DNA of 64,000 bases from contig NC_092571.1 in NCBI RefSeq assembly GCF_037975245.1, positions 9,929,917-9,993,916 of the forward strand, given 5' to 3'. A program made the position numbers and the translations under genes. Numbering within the stretch: position 1 is the first letter of the stretch; every line of letters starts with the position of its first letter. Below the pieces are notes generated by a model, which worked only from the letters and a program-made list of their open reading frames with translations, had not been told where the DNA came from and made no database searches. The DNA is from Apostichopus japonicus (taxonomy: Eukaryota > Echinodermata > Holothuroidea > Aspidochirotida > Stichopodidae). This document shows positions 27,397 through 39,331 of this stretch, one piece after another.

Positions 27397-28373
27397 GTAA
27401 AGTTAACTTTATGTTATGTTGAAATTATGCAACGTTATGAATGACATGTATAACTTATATTTTGCAGGCAGTGTTTCATCAGTTCAATTTAACAGATAAA
27501 ATCTTTCTTTTGTTCCCTTATCCTTCATTTTCAATCATATACCATCTAAATCAGCTGAACAATTGTTAGTAAGGAGAACATAGTAACATTGTTTCTTTGA
27601 GACATCTGCTAAATTATCGATATTATATCAATGTCATTCATGAATCAAAATATAAACATAGCATTTTGTTTTGGATTTTTTTTTTACGTCAAGTGGTTCT
27701 GCAATATTTGCTCACAAAACTATTCATAGGCTACTATGGCATTCATCTAAAATTTGCTGGAAAAAGCAATTAAACATCGAAGTATACTGTTATGGATTAC
27801 AAATTAAACTCTACCTTAATGTCCCTGTCAAACATGTTTGCTAATTAAACACACACATAGAAACCTAAGTGCTATGTTTCTACCATTAGAGAATGCAAAA
27901 CAATTAAAGTATGTTTAGATAAATCATTGCTGTCAGTAGACCATCCAAAACCACTGCTATCCCGCCAGGTTACTTTTACAATTCGCTTCAAATTTATGAT
28001 TCCCTTGCCAAAGGCAAAAAGAGTCAATGCTGTTTATTCAGGTAAAGCTGATGAAAACCCCTTACTCTAAATGTGGATGCATCAGATTATGTACAATGTC
28101 CCCGTGCACACAATTGACATAAATGTTCTCATAACCGGTACCCTTTCCTAACTAAGAACACTGTAAAGTACGAGAGTAGATAACATACATTCACATTGAC
28201 AATCTCTATGGAACTGAATGGGCTCATGTCAGCTTTTTGCACTTATTGCCAACTTAAGCTTTCCATAGTAACAATAATCCATAAATTATTCCGACTGTAC
28301 TCCAAGGAAGGATTATGATTGGTGAATCCCAATGTTAAACATTTTCTTTTCTTTTTATGTTCTATTTAAATAG

Positions 28374-28633
28374 ACAAACAGTCAACAATATCTCATAGGG
28401 ACATCCTAATTTTCACCACTGGGTTGGACACAGTTCCAGCGATAGGATTTCAGTCAAGTCCACAGCTGCAGTTTCTACACGATGCAGAATTCAATGAAGG
28501 CCAGAGATCTCAGTTCCCAAAAGCCCACACCTGTGCTTGCATTTTAAAACTCCCGATCCATAATTCCTATGAATTATTTAAAGAAAAGATTGGGTTTGGA
28601 CTTTTATCTGCTGCTGGATTCAGTGAACCTTAG
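28374..28633 (+). CDS. HECT-like E3 ubiquitin ligase, terminal exon with catalytic cysteine
   Basis: Follows a pyrimidine-rich acceptor ending TAG (28373). Joined to GATG of the previous exon it reads on without shift: STISHRDILIFTTGLDTVPA, IGFQ...FLHD, then AHTCACILKLPIHNSYELFK, EKIGFGLLSAAGF and a stop. This is the C-lobe end of a HECT domain: DILxFxTGxDxxPxxGF, FLHD, TC at the catalytic position (TGT codon 28532-28534), LPxHxxYExFKEKxxxAxxxxxGF. HECT enzymes accept ubiquitin on that cysteine and pass it to substrates. G2E3-like genes of this type are multicopy in fish and marine invertebrates. This exon is intact; upstream exons of the same gene (25339, 27180, probably 22977) have frameshifts, so function is doubtful. 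Confidence 0.75.
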
Positions 28634-30579
28634 CATGACATAAATGTGTGTTAATCTTTTTGTTTCTGTCCTATGCTTAAAGCAAGGCACAGAATGCAAA
28701 TTGCAGAAATGCAAACTTTTCATTGTATTACTTAGAATCAAGTATATTGTACACCATCACTATACATTATGTCAGGTTCATGAAGAAAACTGCTTATGTT
28801 ACATCATCGTAACCACAATGCAATTTTGCATTGTTTTTTTTTTGTTTTGTAGACATGACCAATTTCATGTAGGTGCACCAGGGGGAGGGGGCACATGTTT
28901 GTTTCATTACATATTTGGCACACTTTTGATGTTTGCAAGTGTGTAAGTGTTCATCTTATGAAAGTGTTTCAATTAATTAATATGCATGGTGACATGGACT
29001 TAAATGCTGTATTTTTGGCATACAACTTTGATTAGAATATCTAATATGAATGACAGATTGATTTGGTGGCAACAGATAGGTTGTGGGCTGTACATATGTC
29101 TGACTTTTTTAAGTTAAGCGGGGGGGGGGGGCGGGGATATTATGTCATGCATATCAATGAGTGGGTGGGGCTGAACGACAATTAACTAAGTTGGCTAATT
29201 GTGAACCAGATATAATGTGCCATACATTATACTGTATCCACAGTGCTGGAATATGTAATGGACAGATGGGGTGGAGGAGGGGATATGGTGCCTTCTGACT
29301 CCAGCAAATGCTCATGGCAGACCAGTGGCCCAAATACCTTGCTGTTGGTACAGGTGGGGGGAGGGGGTGGGGCATTAGAGTTTCACTTGAACCTCTTTAT
29401 TTGTGGAAAAGAAATTGGTTTTCCAACTGTTTGCATTACAACAGCATTTTTTTATTGTAGCCTCTTTAACCTGGACAATTCTCATTAGCAATATGTTTCA
29501 TATTGTATGGATTAGTGAAGAAGTTTACAGATGTTGGAGTTAAGTTGGCCTACCACTCACCCATCAATTCGCAGGATACCAAAATAAAAATAAATAGCTA
29601 TGACACTGTTTTTCGACTTTTTTGTATTGCATGGTGTGAGCTGCTTTTCAGGTTTTCATCATTAGCCACGATAAGCACATAGTACAAGATTTCACTGAAC
29701 ACGTTAAGCTCAAGTTGGTTCATTACTTGATACTTCTAGTCAAAAGTGTCATTGTGTGGGACTTTATTGTCCTTAATTGAATGAAACACACATCTCCATG
29801 CGGGTCAAAATAATGGACAAAGATAAAGAGTTTCCTGTGTATACCTATACCCATATGTACTAATATGGATGTAAATGTTTGAAAGGGCCATAGCCAATGT
29901 TACCATGAAATCTTAAGAATACAGGAGCTACTCTCCAAACGGATTACCTTTTATAATGCAAGCATAGTCGTATACACGAATAAAGTTGATCCCTCGCCTG
30001 AAACGACGTCAGAAAAAATTATGGACCCCACCCTCAAATTTGAATTCGTAACAGAGGGTACAGCCTGTATAGTGTTCTGTAATTAGTTTCTTCACGTAAC
30101 AAATACAGTATAGTAAGAACAGGATGTGGAATAGTGAACGACACAACCACATCCCCTCAAAAAAATGGGGCAAGTTAAACGAAACCTTTGTACAAATTTA
30201 TCTGATATCTGAGAGAAATAAGTTAAGGTTTAGTCTAGAAATACATGGTTGAGTCATTCAATAATGCTATAGAACGGAATTTAGAAGGCTTATTAACAAG
30301 GAGATACGACAGTAAGTGACGCGCATATTGTATCTTGAATTGAACAGGGTTGCTACTGACAGAATGTAGAGCGAGAACTTAGTAGTAAAGCGGTGATAAA
30401 ATGTAACGGTGATAATAATTAGGGTAATAAGAACGATTGTTAATAGTGGCAAATAAATCTCGGCATACAGTTCGTGGATAGCGAAGGCCTCTGTGAAATA
30501 TATTTCTGTGGTAATGAGGCCTATCTAACGCATCATATATAAATTAATTCCGGAGAGACAATCCTCTGGATACAGTGCT
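28634..30579. other. Non-coding stretch after the HECT-like gene
   Basis: Likely 3' UTR and intergenic DNA. The 28742-28830 segment is a dispersed repeat also found, inverted, at 44284-44355 (about 80% alike by eye). A G-run lies at 29119-29130. Open frames at 29243-29488 and elsewhere are Gly-rich or random. Confidence 0.5.
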
Positions 30580-30801
30580 TTACATGAGTGATTGCACAAA
30601 TTCTCTCACAGCAATGTAATAAGCAACCTGTTCGTCATTAGTTGCTAGTTTCTCATCTCGTCTGAAGTTCGTAGTTAGTGTTCTTTGTTGTTCTTCCGAA
30701 AGCGACATTGTGTGTGGGACAGCTACGCGGTGTTCAACTTCGTCATCCAAGTCTCTATGATCCACGTTGTCCAACTCAATCCCATATTGAACAACATCTT
30801 C
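30580..30801 (-). CDS. Integrase-core relic, terminal exon iii
   Basis: 222 bp, open throughout: starts EDVVQYGIELDNVDHRDLDD right after TTTTAAGCAG (30802), contains LSEEQQRTL and ends REFVQSLM plus TGA. The YGIxxD block followed by LxxxQxxxL is the usual tail of the integrase-core gene family. It is clean, unlike exons i and ii. Confidence 0.6.
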   Translation of the reverse strand, partial: EDVVQYGIELDNVDHRDLDDEVEHRVAVPHTMSLSEEQQRTLTTNFRRDEKLATNDEQVAYYIAVREFVQSLM

Positions 30802-31795
30802 CTGCTTAAAAGAAGATAATGATTTTCAGTACTATACTGGCTTCCAAATTAATTTGTATCTATCAAACACGGCCACAATAAGGTTAATTGTCATTACCAT
30901 ATTTCTGATAATCATGAATGTGAACACATTTTCCACACTAATGCAGTTTTACTTTATTCGTTGGTCCGTACCATGCATCCGACTATATCTATCTCTTCCG
31001 GCGCATAACCGTCAGTCTATCTGTCTACAGAACCGTCTAGTATCTATCTGTATGGGGTTGGGGGGGGGAGGGCAGATTTTTTTTGGGACGCGATGGACGA
31101 CGGTGAAAAAAAGGAGCAGAATATAAAAAATCTAAATGTAGACTACGCGCGCGGGCAGTGTCTGTCTGAGTGGCCATATATTTGTATTCACATACATTTC
31201 ATTTCCAATATGTGATATAACCGGATGGTTTTCGACCGCTAACTGGCGCGCACATTATTTTTTCGTTTTTTTGTACCAAAAAGGGAAATTTTAATACCCG
31301 AATGTAGTTTTTAAAAAAAGGGAATGATAGCACCATTTTGCAGCTAAGCCCTTTTCGAAAATGAAACTATTCGAAAGGGGAGGGGTGCACCCCTCCCCTT
31401 ATATCCCTCCCCAAGATTACAATACACCGCTTTGTGCCTGAAATTGTGGACAGAAATTTGACTTTGCCCCGCCCCCCCCCCCCTACACACCAAAAAATTG
31501 CTCCGCCCCTGCTCTCTATAGTCTGTCAGTGTCTGGGAAGATATGAAGCACAGCAATGTACAGCATACATTTTGTGAATTGTTTGGACAGAAGATATTAC
31601 CCAGAATATAGGAGAGGCAACCCCTGGCTGTAGGTATTTATCATTAAATAGTACAAGATTTGGTCAGTTGGACGCGAGTCTGTTATATTTACGTTGGTTG
31701 ATTTTAAAATGCAATTTGCAGACAAGATGTTACCATTCTCTACCAGATACATCAGGCCATTCTCACAACGAGAGAGTTCCAACGAAAATATTAAC
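30802..31795. other. Presumed intron of the integrase-core relic
   Basis: 994 bp between exons ii and iii. Contains a G-run (31062-31069) and C-run (31471-31482). A hAT-like end (TTGCTCCGCCCCTG, to about 31511) lacks an identifiable partner. A short self-complementary stretch AGGGGAGGGGTGC / GCACCCCTCCCCT lies at about 31376-31398. Confidence 0.5.
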
Positions 31796-32037
31796 CTCTT
31801 CAAGAAAATCAATCTGATATCCATCATTGTGTGCACCCTGAACCCACATTCGCATTGGTGTTTGATTTCCGGCAGTTCGTATTTTATGATAAATGAATGT
31901 GTCTTGAAAAGACTTTAATTGGTTGTTAATGACATGCTGGAAGACGTAATTAATGGAGCGCAAACAAATCAAGATCACACCAGCCGTCCTTCTTGATCCA
32001 TCGTGTAGATGAGATCCTAGAAACCACTCAAGCATGA
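31796..32037 (-). pseudogene. Integrase-core relic, exon ii
   Basis: Acceptor CTCTTCAG (to 32038); the donor GAAGAG|GTTAAT at 31796/31795 is weak. The family motifs are spread over three frames with stops (TAG and TGA early, TAA after LFALH), then SFQDTF...RTAGNQTPMRMWVQG in one clean frame. In phase, its ends fit exon i (RDVYK|S) and exon iii (LEE|EDVVQYGIE). Confidence 0.6.
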
Positions 32038-32215
32038 CTGAAGAGTAAATGTACAACAAGAAACAAATCTAAAGTAATAGTGGGGTCGGGCCGAAGGCTA
32101 GTTACAGTTAGGGAAAAGTTTGAATGACGTAAGGGATGACTGGTCATTTTTTTTTTTTTTACAAACAATGAAATAAAAAAGAAACGTAGGTCAGCTCTCA
32201 AACAAGCTAATCTAC

Positions 32216-32947
32216 TGTTATGAAATAGTGATACCATCTCTTTGATGTTACCGAAAAACTCCATTGAGACACCTTACAGGCCTCTTATGTATTTATCTAG
32301 GTCATGGATTCAGTTTTCCCACGAGAAGTTTTTAACTATCTTATTGAATCTTGGTACAGGGCCTTTTCCCAAAATAGATCCATTATGTCTGTGGAACATT
32401 CGAGAAGGTTCTCTCACGTGGTATGGAAGTTTCCATAAGAAAGGGGATGGACTTCCAAACTCCCAACCAATCAGGGCAGATCAGTGCCAGCGCACTTATT
32501 TTTATATCGTTAGGTTAATACAGGATGGTCAGGTTATTGGCTGCCTACTGATTGTGCGCAGTGAGATTTTATGGAAGTAAGGTTTAAAAGGAAAAGGAGG
32601 CCGAAAGTTTATCACTCTGTCAGCAAATTTATGACTTGGTCAGCAAATTTATCACTCCGCCGAAAGTTCATCACTCGCTCTAATTGTTTAATTGACGGAG
32701 TCAAGTCAAGTCAAATCATTGTAATTTAGTTTTATTTGTAAAGAGAATCGACAGAGAAGAAATTATACCGAATCATTAAATCAAATCCTATCTCGTCAAA
32801 TTGTTTTTCTGTGAAGTCATTGTTTTCTTCCGTTCGAGACATCTCCTGAAGAAGCATAAATACGGCATCAAGATATCCCAGTACCTTTCTATCGCGAGTC
32901 CCGATATAGTTTTACTATCGGAGGAGCGGGCTCGACACAATATTACA
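32216..32947 (+). repeat. 5' LTR
   Basis: 732 bp, TG...CA ends. Contains a short internal repeat (GTCAGCAAATTTAT twice, and GCCGAAAGTT(T/C)ATCACT twice) at about 32600-32680 and a TATA-like TTTAAAAGG at about 32583. Near-identical to 40720-41452. Confidence 0.97.
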
Positions 32948-32965
32948 TGGTGGAGATCGGTTGCT
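32948..32965 (+). other. Putative tRNA primer-binding site
   Basis: TGGTGGAGATCGGTTGCT starts immediately after the LTR with the TGG that pairs with the CCA end of a tRNA. I cannot say which tRNA. Confidence 0.6.
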
Positions 32966-33601
32966 TTCTTCAGGAACAAAACGGAACTTTTCACAACTTT
33001 CGTTCGTTACGATCAATAACGAACAGAGATTTTTTTTTTGGCCCGAAGACCTAACGAGGAACACAACGTATGTTCACGACCTAGCCTAACATACACACTC
33101 TACGATGGAAGTCAGCCTATGCTAGCCTAAGTCTGTACACCGGAACCACTGATCTGTACACTAACGTTGATCAACCCAGCATGCAGTTCGCGTTTGAACA
33201 TTCGCGCAACTAGTACGTGGTTAGTCATACTACAGCTCAAAACATCAGAACTGAACATTTTCGCGATCTAAGCCTCTACCCGATGTTAACGGCAAACGAA
33301 TCTGAAGTTCTTACGAGATGTAGGCCTACCTGCTGCTACTACTACTACTACTGATAACCGAGGGACTTCAATCATCGTTTGCAGTTCCACTACCAGTTCT
33401 TAGTTAAACTTAAGGGTGAGTGAAATCATGCCAATTTGTATCCCAACCCCTATTTGAGATCAGAGTGTACCGATAAGTTATTTTAATCGTGTCCATGTAT
33501 TGCATATTTGTTATTTGTATTTAATAACGGTCGATAGTGTGTTCAATTAAATAAAGGCTCATGTTGTATACCTCATAACTAGCCTAATTGTATGCGGCAT
33601 T
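32966..33601 (+). other. Retrotransposon 5' leader
   Basis: About 640 bp untranslated sequence between primer-binding site and gag; presumably carries packaging signals, none of which I can identify. Contains a T-run at about 33030-33038 and a (CTA)n at about 33333-33350. Confidence 0.7.
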
Positions 33602-34557
33602 ATGTCCGTCAGTAAACAGGAAACTTCGACCTCTGTTAATGTTATGCAGAAACATAGGCCCACTGATTTTTTGCCATCACGATTTCAGGGCGATGTAATT
33701 GATGCAGATTTAGCCGAAGCTCATTATTTGGGATTTGAAGATTATTTGGAGGTGCATAAATTGCCGTCCCAAACCACCCCTGAGGCTGTAGCGGAAGAAT
33801 TTAATGAAATATGTCGCATATTTAAGCGAACACTTAAAGGCCAAGCCAGACTCTGGATTGAAAACAAAAGTTTTTCAACTATTGCTGATATGCGCACACA
33901 ATTCCTTGCTCGTTTCAGTCCAGGGACTTCTTCCTACGCTAAATCACAGGCATTTCATGCATTAATCTATATGCCAGGTGACACAGCTCAAGCACATTTG
34001 GCCAAAATTTCAAAAGCTGCAGCACAATTAAGTTATGGCGAGGACCAAATTAAAGATAAATTTATCTCGACCCTGCCATTGCAATGCCGTTCAGCAGTGT
34101 TAATGTCTGCATCACCAAAAGCAACAATTGCAGATTTGGTCATGAAAGTACAATGCTATTTTGACTTACAAATACAAAGTCAACCCACAGCTTCTTCCGA
34201 ACTATTTATGGCAATGCACGACAAAGCGTCTTCTGTTCAGACTCCTACTATTTCTGCATCTTCTGAGATACACGAGTTGTGTACCAAAATTCAGGAATTA
34301 GAAACCAAGTTTGATCAGTCACGTAGGTCAGAATCGCAAGACAATCCAAAAGATATGAGGCAAAGATATAGTTCTCGTGATTCTCGTGGTCCTAGGACAG
34401 GTCGTAATGATAACAGGAGAAGGTTACCATGTTTTAATCCTTCAATTACATGTTACTACTGCCAAAATCAGGTCATTTTGCACAATATTGTCAAATTCGC
34501 CTAAGCCATGAAATGCAGGCTAATGTAAACAAAGTACCAACACAGAATTTTCATTAG
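33602..34557 (+). pseudogene. gag of the Ty3/Gypsy element, frameshifted in the zinc knuckle
   Basis: The ORF from ATG 33602 runs 300 codons to 34504. Residues about 70-200 form the retrotransposon gag (capsid-like) domain: FKRTLKGQARLWIE, FLARFSPGTSS, FHALIYMPGDTAQAHLAKI and LPLQCRSAV are characteristic. A helical Gln/Glu-rich segment and a basic Arg-rich region (RDSRGPRTGRNDNRRR) follow. The C-terminus should be a CCHC zinc knuckle: its first two cysteines (CYYC) are in frame, but a one-base shift at about 34471 places the histidine and last cysteine in another frame, which closes at 34557. Gag normally assembles the particle and binds RNA through this knuckle. The pol frame opens at 34524, overlapping this second frame, as expected if pol is made by frameshifting. 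Confidence 0.85.
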
Positions 34558-37500
34558 GGAGCACTTATGATTGCACTCATCATACAGTGACTCCAGACAA
34601 AGTACCAAGTAAGGGAAGATCGAAACGTAGAGTAAATAATATTTGGAAGAATAGTAATATTCCTAGTTCTAGATATACAGGGAACGACCGTAATGTGGAT
34701 ATTCAACTGGACACACGTAATTTTGTAAGAGGTACTTTACATGATGGTAAAGGAATTTCATTGTTGTTTGATAGTGGAGCGACACGCTCTATCATTTCTT
34801 CTTCTACAGTGCAAAATTCAAAGTATTTATCCTCTATACAACCAGTCTCAGTTGATGTAGTAAACCTAAAGTTGGGTAATGGTCAGTTTATTCATGCGTA
34901 TAGCACGATAACATATCAGGTCAAAATTCAGGGTCATGAATTTCAGCTTTCTGCTTTAATTGCTGCAAACCTGACAGGTATTGACTTAATATTAGGTAGT
35001 CAAACTCTGAAGGAATTGAATGGATCTTTGGACTTTACCACAAATAGTTTTAGAATAAAACAAGCCAAAGTTTTCCTTAGGCCAGTGCAGAGATTTGTTA
35101 TTTACCAAGGTCAGCAAAGATACATTACTGTACAGGGACGTCTTCCACTATATGCACGAAATGCAGATGTAGTTATTAAACCGTTTCCTTTAATATCTCG
35201 TATGTGTCCTTCACGAATGTTAGTGAAAATGCATAGAGGTAGAACAAAGATTCTACTAAGGAACATGGGTAACCAGAAATTTTGTCTGCATCCTTCTCGC
35301 ACAGTGGCTCATTTAGATTTAGCAGATATCATTACGGTCACAGAAGACATACCTACTGATTCTCTAGATTTTCTCAATGTCATGAGAGACATCGAAAAAC
35401 CGTCTCTTTTTCAAACCAATTCTAACTCTAAAGAGAATCGTGATGCAATTACACGATATAATTTACATCGTTATCCACATTTGACAGCCGATGATCCCCT
35501 AGTTTCCAAATCCGAACAGGAGATCATGAGAGAAAACATTAATTTGGAACAAAGTATTCTAAATGCTTCAGAAACAGAGAGCATATATGAATTTCTAGAC
35601 TCACATAGAGATGCATTTTCTCTTTATGGTGAATTATCTCACTGTCCAAATTATGAGGCTGATATTACTCTTACTAATGATGAGCCATTTTACATACGTC
35701 CCTATAGACTTTCAGATGAGGACAAAGTCATTGTCGCCAGTGAGCTTGACAAATTAGTGCGATTAGGAATCTTAGCGGTAGGACATCAGTCTTATACCTC
35801 ACCGGTTTTCCTCATTCCAAAGAAGGGAACAAAAGACAAAAGGGTTGTCACAGATTTTCGCTACTTGAACAGTAGGATAAAACGTCTCAATCACCCATTT
35901 CCATTACTGAATGAGACTATCCGTACCATAGGGTACTCTGGAGCCAAAATTTTGGGTGTTCTTGATTTAAAGTCTACATTCTTCTGTCTGCCACTCAGTG
36001 TTCATGCACAACAATATACAGGTATTGCTTCATTTCATGGAGGAAAGCATTATTATTATAAACGCTTACCACAGGGATTGAATTTATCTCCAGCGATCTT
36101 TCAGTCGAAAATTAATGATATTTTGGCAACGATCCCAAATTCAAATAAGTTCTGTATTGCTCATCATGACGATATTATTGTGTACAGTGCAGACAAACGA
36201 TCTCACAAACAACACCTAAAGGCAATTTTTAAGGTTTTAATGGACAATGGATTGAAAATCTCTCCGAAAAAGTGTAGCATTTTCCAAAATTCAGTCCGAT
36301 ATATGGGACATTTGCTCTCAATAACCCCACAAGGTGAGGCTTGTATCCAACCTTTACATGACAGATGTGCAGCAATCAGGAACACACCGAAACCACACAA
36401 ATGTTAAGTCAGTAAGACGATTTGTAGGTGCAGTTAATTATGTGGCTTCGTTTTTTCCAAATATTCAAGCACTATTGAGACCATTACATCAGTTGAGTCG
36501 TAAGAGAAAGGTATTTAAATGGACAGAGGAACATCAGTGTGCATTTCAAAGTATTAAAGAGTTGTTGTGTAATCCACCTATATTGCATATGCCACAGAAA
36601 TATGGTCGTTTTGTATTATATAGCGACACATCACGAGTAGCAACAGGATCATACTTGACACAAAGAGTTAATGGCAAAGAGAATATTATTGCATATTACT
36701 CTCAGGTATTACCACCAGCATGTCAGAGGTATAGTGTCACTGAATTAGAAATGATGGGTCTATTTATTAATGTGACAGCATTCAAACATTTATTGCGAAA
36801 TGTAGAATTTGAGGCATATGTTGATCACTCAGCCATTGTTGAATTGTTTAAGTCAAAACAAGAAACCAGCAACTTCACGCTTACGTAAGCTTCTGTTCAA
36901 ATTGTCAGAATATACATTTCAGGTTGGTTACAAAAAGGGCTCAGAATTGGTTTTGGCAGATTATTTGTCTAGAGCACCACAGGAATTCCACTCTGAAATA
37001 GATCAGGTTGCTCAAGAGGTCAGTTCTTATGAGGATTTTTCAACTCTACCCAAGGAGACATTTAATCCAATCATGACAAGGTCAATGGCAAGGTCAATGG
37101 GAGTCAAGGTTCCAGATTTATTTCCGAATAAAGTCACAAAGGAGTCAAAGCAGGATTCCCCAGCCAAAGAATCAACAAATAGAGTTGAAAGGACATCCAT
37201 TCCTAAGGCAACACATGAGCATGTTACACAGAGACCACAATCTGAGTCACAAAAGAGGACTACACCAGATATTTCTACTGATAAGAGAGAAACATATATT
37301 CAAAGGCCTATTATTACTATGCCGAGTGAAAATAGACATACATATAGTCCTGATGTATTAGTTGTGCCAAATTTTACAAGCGTTTCTCAACCTACAGAGC
37401 CAAGATTAGTGGATCAGAATAGACATAGAGTGCAAGAGGTAATCAGAGAACCACCACCAGAATTATTTGTTCAGCCAAAGCCAGTCATAACAAACATTGA

Positions 37501-39331
37501 TCATTTGGTTACAGGGCACATTCCAAAACAAAAGGAATTGAATAAAGTCATGAAGGCAATTCAAGGAAAGCTGATCAAAAACTATGATCTGCCATTTGAT
37601 GTAAAAGAGTTGCAAATTCAACAACAAACTTGTCCTTACTACAAACCAATTTATGATTTTCTTGCACATGATATTATTCCAGGTAATGTTAAGCATGCTA
37701 GAACTGTTCGTTCTCAAGCAGAGGATTATTTGTTATGTAATAGTTTGTTATTCAGGATATTTTTGCATGAGACTAATGATGCTAAGATGACTCTTCAGTT
37801 AGTCGTACCTGAGACTATGGTAGAACAAATAATATCTCGATATCACGATGACTTGTTAAGTAATCATCAGGGTGTAATGCGTACATATTTGACCATTAGA
37901 CAGCATTTCTATCTGCGCAATATGTTTCAACGCATCAGTAATTATATTCAGGCATGTCTCCGTTGTCAAGAATTCCGTAAGAAACCGGACAAATTGAGAC
38001 AATATCATGCTCGCATTCCTGATTCTTATCGTCCTTTTGACAGACTTAGTCTGGATTTCAAGACTATGCCCACAACGGCTACAGGATTTAAACATTTGAT
38101 GGTTGTTTGTGATGAGATCACTAGATTTGTTGTATGTGTTTCTCTTAAGACTCTTGATGCTGAAACAATATGTGAAGCATTATTGCAGAGGGTAGTCACA
38201 ACTTTTGGTCCACCGTCTTGTATCATAAGTGATGCGGCAGCTTCTCTTACAGGAAAATTAGTGGAGCTCTTAAGTAAAGCTTTAGGCATTGAACAAAAGT
38301 TCATCAGTGTAAGCAATCATGGAAGCTTACAGGTTGAAAGACACATTCAGACTCTTTCAAATTTCCTCAAAGTGAACTTAAATCAGTTTGGTACGGATTG
38401 GGTACGATTTGTCCCAACATCAGCCTATGCATATAACACATTTTCCTCTCCTCAGTTAGGTAGCTATAGCCCATTTGAACTTGCATTTGGACGTAAGCCG
38501 CCAAATCTTACAAATTTATCGTTTAATCCAATGGCAGGATTATCACAATCTCATGGAGAATATGCTGCATTGTTAAAGAAACGATTTGATCATTTGTCAA
38601 GGGTAATGTTAGTCTTACAAAAGAAGCAACAAGATGCTCAAAATGTTAAGATAAGTGCAAAACTGGACAAAGGTGCAATTTATTCAACGGGTCAATTAGT
38701 GTATCTGTACAAGCCAACGTCTTCCTCCTTGACTGCGAACTCTCGCAAAATTGCTGCAGAATGGTGTGGACCACTAGTAATCCATCAAGTTTTGGATAGG
38801 ACTCATTATTTGTTGGCCACTCTCAAAGGAGAAATTCTTAGTGATGTATTCAATTATAACAGGCTTAAACCATGTTTTGTAAGAGCATCTTCTGAAACTA
38901 AGAATATCACCAACATTCAGAAATTGCGGAATGTCTTGAAAACAAAGGGTTCATCAAGTGAAAAGGTTGCTCGAATGAGAAATGTTTTGAGTAGTAACAC
39001 TTCTAATGCAGAAAATGTTAATGTCATGCAAGATGCACATATTGAGTTTCATGATGAGTTTGGTGACATTTTGCCAGGGGTAACTTCAGATCACGTCATG
39101 TGTCTTATGACCACTAAGCCAATGAATGTTGCACCCTTTTTAGAGAATAGAGCACATAATGAAGGATTAGCAATTCCATATCCTTCCATGAAAGATAGCA
39201 TATTAAGGCAAAAGAAAGTTTTTGCAAATGCCCCACAAGGAGACATGAAAGTCCAACGTGCTCGATACAAATTGGGTGAATTTACAGCTTCTGGTCACCT
39301 ATCAGACACCATGTTTTCCAACAGGCTTTAA
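34524..39331 (+). pseudogene. pol of the Ty3/Gypsy element (PR-RT-RH-IN), two frameshifts
   Basis: Three ORF segments in three frames: 34524-36407, 36334-36888 and 36809-39331, with breaks near 36400 and 36870. Protease: LFDSGATRS at about 34766-34792. Reverse transcriptase: motif LDLKSTFF, LPQGLNLSPAIFQ, and AHHDDIIVYS, where the usual aromatic residue two positions before the DD pair is His. RNase H: YSDTS, TELEMMG and YVDHS give the D-E-D set. A ~200-residue Ser/Thr/Pro/Lys-rich linker (begins MTRSMARSMG) follows. Integrase: zinc-binding H...H...CLRC (from about 37841), catalytic Asp at about 38054 and 38231 and Glu at about 38336, then a GP-type C-terminal module (EWCGPLVIH...NRLKPCF) and a further ~150 residues of unknown role. 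The enzymes copy the RNA and insert the DNA. Both breaks are single-base changes outside long homopolymers. Confidence 0.9.
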
